From Pseudomonas sp. GL-B-19 (GTDB taxonomy: Bacteria; Pseudomonadota; Gammaproteobacteria; Pseudomonadales; Pseudomonadaceae): DNA of 49,145 nt. Shown in pieces: positions 46,221 through 49,145 of the stretch. The position numbers were made by a program, and so were the translations under genes. How positions within the stretch are numbered: the first letter of the stretch is position 1; each line of letters begins with the position of its first letter. Under the pieces are notes generated by a model. The model was not told where the DNA came from and ran no database searches. It saw only the letters and a program-made list of their open reading frames with translations. The DNA is taken from assembly GCF_019956415.1 (NCBI RefSeq), contig NZ_JAHBDK010000040.1, forward strand, positions 1-49,145, read 5' to 3'.

Positions 46221-46967
46221 CTAGTGGGTCTTGAGCCAATCCTGAAAGCGGGTCGCACCGACGATGGGGTTGGCGCCCGGTGTCAGCGACTGGTTGTTGA
46301 TTGGCGCACCAAAGTAAGGAACCGTGTTGTCCGCTACGGTTTGGCGCGGGTCGTTGGTGTGCTTCAGGTAATCGCTCGCGAATTCAACGAGAGGGCGGTT
46401 ATCAGGTCCAGCCACTTCGACGGTCTGATTGACAGGCGCTTTCAGCGCGATTGCTGTCAATGCCTGCGCAACATCCGCCGAGGCCACCGGTTGCAACGCC
46501 GCAGACGTTAAGTGAATGGTGTCGCCTTCTTCACGCCCGGAGTGAGCAATGGCATGGATAAACTCAAAGAACTGCGTAGCCCGCAGGATGGTGTAGGGAA
46601 TACCCGACTTCTTGATGAGATTTTCCTGCGCCATTTTTGCCCGGAAGTAACCGCTGTCGAGCATCCGTTCGGTGCCGACGACCGACAGGGCCACATGGTG
46701 TTTGACGCCGTCGAGCTTTTCCGCCGCCAACAGGTTGTGCCCGGCTGTTTCAAAAAAATGCAACGCTGCGTGGTCTTCGAAAGAGGGCGAGTTCGCGACG
46801 TCGACCACCACGTCGGCGCCTTTTAGCGCCTCCTTCAGCCCTTCGCCGCTGATGACATTCACGCCGGTACTCGGTGACGCCGCGAAGGCTTCATGGCCCA
46901 GATCCTGCAGATTTTTACAGACTTTGCTGCCGATCAGCCCGGTACCTCCGATAACGACGATCTTCAT
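46221..46967 (-). CDS. NAD(P)-binding oxidoreductase, NmrA/atypical SDR type
   Basis: The 248-residue protein begins with the dinucleotide motif VVIGGTGLIGS and continues with ADVVVDVANSP, HHVALSVVGTERM and YFRAKMAQENLIKKSGIPYT. It lacks the classical SDR YxxxK active site in its usual context. This matches atypical SDRs of the NmrA/SDR_a5 group, which act as sensors or reductases of unspecified substrates. The gene stands alone and is divergent from the YceI gene. Confidence 0.83.
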   Translation of the reverse strand: MKIVVIGGTGLIGSKVCKNLQDLGHEAFAASPSTGVNVISGEGLKEALKGADVVVDVANSPSFEDHAALHFFETAGHNLLAAEKLDGVKHHVALSVVGTERMLDSGYFRAKMAQENLIKKSGIPYTILRATQFFEFIHAIAHSGREEGDTIHLTSAALQPVASADVAQALTAIALKAPVNQTVEVAGPDNRPLVEFASDYLKHTNDPRQTVADNTVPYFGAPINNQSLTPGANPIVGATRFQDWLKTH

Positions 46968-47175
46968 GTCCTGTCTCCCGCCGTGGTGAGTTCAGCAATT
47001 ATTAAAGACCCGCACAGGTGGCAGGATCGGGCGCTGAGCCGTGTTGGCCGACAAGTGGTCGCATGTCAGCACGGCAAGTGGAAGAATTGGTCGTTGTTTG
47101 CTTTAGTCCACCTATCGCTGGCGTAGGTGTGCGAGCGTTTCGGCTCATGACCGGACGCCTTGACCGGAGAATCCC

Positions 47176-47745
47176 ATGACTTTTCGATTCCCGCGGCTCG
47201 CTGTTCTGGTTGCCTTGCTCACTGTCGGCGTCTTGCCCTGCGCGCAAGCGGTTCAGTACACGCAGGTCAATCAGGCTGCGAGCAAAATCTCCTTCACGTA
47301 CAACCAGTTCAGCTCGCGGGTGTATGGCACGTTTGGCAAGTTTGAAGCCAAGCTTGATTTCGACACGGCCAACCCCGCCGCGGCCCATGCGTCGCTCACC
47401 ATCCAGCTCGACAGCATCGATGCCGGCAGCAGCGAGGCCAACACTGAACTGCAAAAAACCGCCTGGTTCGATACAGCGGCTTATCCGGTGGCGACCTTTG
47501 AATCGACCGATGTGAAGGCACTTGGCGACAACAAGTACACAATCATCGGCAAACTGACACTCAGAGGCATTACCCGTGAGGTGGCGGTTCCGGTCCAGCT
47601 GAAGGCGAAGAAGACCATCGGGATTTTCGATGGCCAGTTAACGCTCAAGCGAAGCGACTTCAAAGTCGGCGACGGTGAATATGCTGATGCCGTCGTTTCC
47701 GACGACATCAATATCCGGTTCAAGATGGTTGCGCCGCAGCGGTAG
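47176..47745 (+). CDS. YceI-family periplasmic lipid-binding protein
   Basis: The 189-residue protein has a signal peptide (LAVLVALLTVGVLPCAQA) and the YceI lipocalin-like barrel: ASKISFTYNQFSSRVYGTFG, FDTANPAAAHASLTIQLDS, TELQKTAWFDTAAYPVATFE, and LTLRGITREVAVPVQL. Family members bind polyprenoid lipids such as ubiquinone precursors in a hydrophobic tunnel. CCGGAGA precedes the start. Monocistronic by position. Confidence 0.9.
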   Translation: MTFRFPRLAVLVALLTVGVLPCAQAVQYTQVNQAASKISFTYNQFSSRVYGTFGKFEAKLDFDTANPAAAHASLTIQLDSIDAGSSEANTELQKTAWFDTAAYPVATFESTDVKALGDNKYTIIGKLTLRGITREVAVPVQLKAKKTIGIFDGQLTLKRSDFKVGDGEYADAVVSDDINIRFKMVAPQR

Positions 47746-47784
47746 CGCGTTGCCGCTGAGACAGTGGGGGCGAGTCCATACATA

Positions 47785-47904
47785 GCAGCTGGCGAAGCCT
47801 GTGGGAGTGAGCCTGCTCGCGATGACGGAGTGTCAGTCGACAGCTGTGTTGCCTGATATACCGCTATCGCGAGCAGGCTCACTCCCACAGGCTACGCCAG
47901 CTGC
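47785..47904. repeat. Inverted REP pair (REPIN)
   Basis: A 39-base arm at 47785-47823 (GCAGCTGGCG, CCTGTGGGAG, TGAGCCTGCTCGCGAT) is repeated in inverted orientation at 47866-47904 with one mismatch, separated by 42 bases. The GTGGGAG...CTGCTCGCGAT core is that of the Pseudomonas REP family. It lies between the YceI and diguanylate cyclase genes and may act as a hairpin after yceI. Confidence 0.85.
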
Positions 47905-48014
47905 CACCAAAAAAGTGTGGTCCTTAAGCGATCGGCATGTGATTCGTTTGTTTGCCTAAGTGGGAGGGTGTCACAATCACTTTTTTGTCACAGCATCATG
48001 ATCAGGAGGATCAA

Positions 48015-49142
48015 ATGGGTGGCCCAGGATATCGGCACGATCAGGAGATGTTCATCACCGCGCAAGTGCGTGGTGACCGATTGCGCCAGCTATTCCATCA
48101 ATCCGTGTCTGCTGTGTTCGGCAGTTACCTTGCCGCGATCATGTTGTGTGGGCTGTGCTGGGAGCGTATTGATCACCGCGTCGTGTGCGGCTGGATTGTC
48201 CTGCTAAGCGCCTCGTCGTTGCTGCGCATCCTGATGTTTATTGTCTATTTTCGTAGCCCGGAAAGTGAGCGCACACCTCAACGCTGGGAGCGGACCTATT
48301 GGATAACGCTGATGTTGTCTGCCAGTATCTGGGGCGCAGGCGCTTTGGCGGTCATTCCGGCAAACGACCTGCTGGCCCAGTCGCTGGTCATGCTCTTCGC
48401 CGTCGGCATGTCGGTCAGCGCGGTGTCGTGTTACTCGTCCTATCGGTACATGACGTTAGCGTCGATTGGCCTGGTGTTGTTGCCGTGTACCACGTGGCTG
48501 TTGTTTCAACCGTCGGCCCTGCAATTCGGTATGGCGCTGGCGGTCCTGGTGTTCGCCTCATTTGTCGTCAACGCGACTCGAAAACTGTCCGAAGCCCTGG
48601 AAACAGCTTTCCGCGTGACCCGTGAAATGGAACAGGCGCACCGCATTTCCACACTCGCCGCACAAACCGATGAACTCACCGGGTTGAAAAACCGCCGGGC
48701 TTTTTTTGAGCGCGCGCAGCAATTGTTCAATGACTGCCAACACAAACGGTTGCCACTGTGCGTGGTGATGCTGGATATGGATCACTTCAAGCACATCAAT
48801 GACACTTACGGTCACCAGGTCGGTGACCAGGTATTGCGTCAAGTGGGTGTCATCATCAGTGGCTGTTTTCGCGAAACGGACGTATACGGCCGGTTGGGTG
48901 GCGAGGAGTTCGCCATCCTGCTGCCGGACACGCCCATTGAGGTCGCCCTGAATCTTGCCGAGCAACTGATCCAGGCTATCGGTGGTTTGATGTCCGGCCC
49001 TGTCCACCGCATATCGGCCAGTCTCGGCGTCGCCTCAATGGAGTTCCACGATAATGATCTGCAAAGGTTGATGAACAATGCGGACAAAGCGCTTTATCGG
49101 GCCAAGGCACGCGGGCGTAATCAAGTGGCTGTTTCAGAGTAA
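48015..49142 (+). CDS. Membrane-bound diguanylate cyclase (GGDEF)
   Basis: Start ATG 48015 is chosen for the strong AGGAGG at 48004-48009; the longer frame to 47952 lacks such a site. The 375-residue protein has six or so transmembrane helices in residues 30-195 and a short coiled linker. The GGDEF domain spans about 215-370: TDELTGLKNRRAFF, LDMDHFKHINDTYGHQVGD and the active-site GGEEF at 295-299. An RETD inhibitory I-site (286-289) sits five residues before it. It should make cyclic di-GMP and be feedback-inhibited by it, linking an unknown membrane signal to biofilm or motility control. The stop codon lies 3 bases from the window end. Confidence 0.93.
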   Translation: MGGPGYRHDQEMFITAQVRGDRLRQLFHQSVSAVFGSYLAAIMLCGLCWERIDHRVVCGWIVLLSASSLLRILMFIVYFRSPESERTPQRWERTYWITLMLSASIWGAGALAVIPANDLLAQSLVMLFAVGMSVSAVSCYSSYRYMTLASIGLVLLPCTTWLLFQPSALQFGMALAVLVFASFVVNATRKLSEALETAFRVTREMEQAHRISTLAAQTDELTGLKNRRAFFERAQQLFNDCQHKRLPLCVVMLDMDHFKHINDTYGHQVGDQVLRQVGVIISGCFRETDVYGRLGGEEFAILLPDTPIEVALNLAEQLIQAIGGLMSGPVHRISASLGVASMEFHDNDLQRLMNNADKALYRAKARGRNQVAVSE

Positions 49143-49145
49143 GGG

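Overview
The window reads as chromosomal accessory DNA from a Pseudomonas of the fluorescens group. The evidence is the GC-rich coding sequence, a D-galactose 1-dehydrogenase of the type known from P. fluorescens, a DUF6124 protein, a paired REP element (GTGGGAG...GCGAG type), and arsR-GAPDH-arsJ and rcnRA metal operons of the pseudomonad kind. No tRNA, rRNA, CRISPR array, transposase or integrase was recognised. All calls come from reading the sequence and protein motifs; no database search was run.

Layout. 1-394: 3' end of a Gly/His-rich protein. 679-2598: an exported tyrosine phosphatase fused to an autotransporter beta-barrel. 2662-4853: AraC regulator and galactose dehydrogenase. 5000-10722: a large exported multicopper oxidase, then a response regulator and histidine kinase that converge with no base between their stop codons. 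10988-13546: Ca2+/H+ antiporter and the rcnR-rcnA nickel/cobalt efflux operon. 13678-16738: exported chorismate mutase, then two nearly identical genes for secreted 13-residue-repeat proteins flanking an NTF2-like/SGNH-hydrolase pair. 16786-17876: RES-Xre toxin-antitoxin pair with a long palindromic operator. 18294-21396: DUF3422 protein, MaoC hydratase, LysE exporter and divergent Lrp regulator.

21397-24043 is a decay zone. The 5' end of a secreted hydrolase gene is joined out of frame to the 3' part of a second multicopper oxidase gene, next to a 5'-truncated VOC gene. 24044-28019 is a compact three-gene cassette (sialidase-like protein, membrane protein, LTA-synthase/phosphoglycerol-transferase-like enzyme).

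28405-33093 looks like a catabolic module: LysR regulator, divergent 2-oxoglutarate/Fe(II) oxygenase, orphan betaine-type binding protein, glutathione-dependent formaldehyde dehydrogenase and a VOC protein. A plausible reading is uptake and oxidative demethylation of a methylated compound with formaldehyde disposal. A DUF1302 outer-membrane protein and TrmK follow. 36341-39023 is the arsR-GAPDH-arsJ arsenate pathway: GAPDH makes 1-arseno-3-phosphoglycerate and ArsJ exports it.

39135-42249: DUF6124 protein, then a DUF2235 (Tle1-like) hydrolase coupled by TAATG overlap to a DUF2931 lipoprotein, resembling an effector/immunity pair. 42683-49142: MATE transporter, phosphoribosyltransferase, a membrane protein behind a near-consensus lux box in AT-rich DNA, an NmrA-like oxidoreductase, a YceI protein, a REP pair and a membrane diguanylate cyclase with GGEEF and RxxD sites.

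The observations judged most worth following are the phosphatase autotransporter, the putative demethylation module, the lux-box promoter, the duplicated repeat-protein locus with a third vestigial 3' end, and the oxidase/hydrolase deletion scar.
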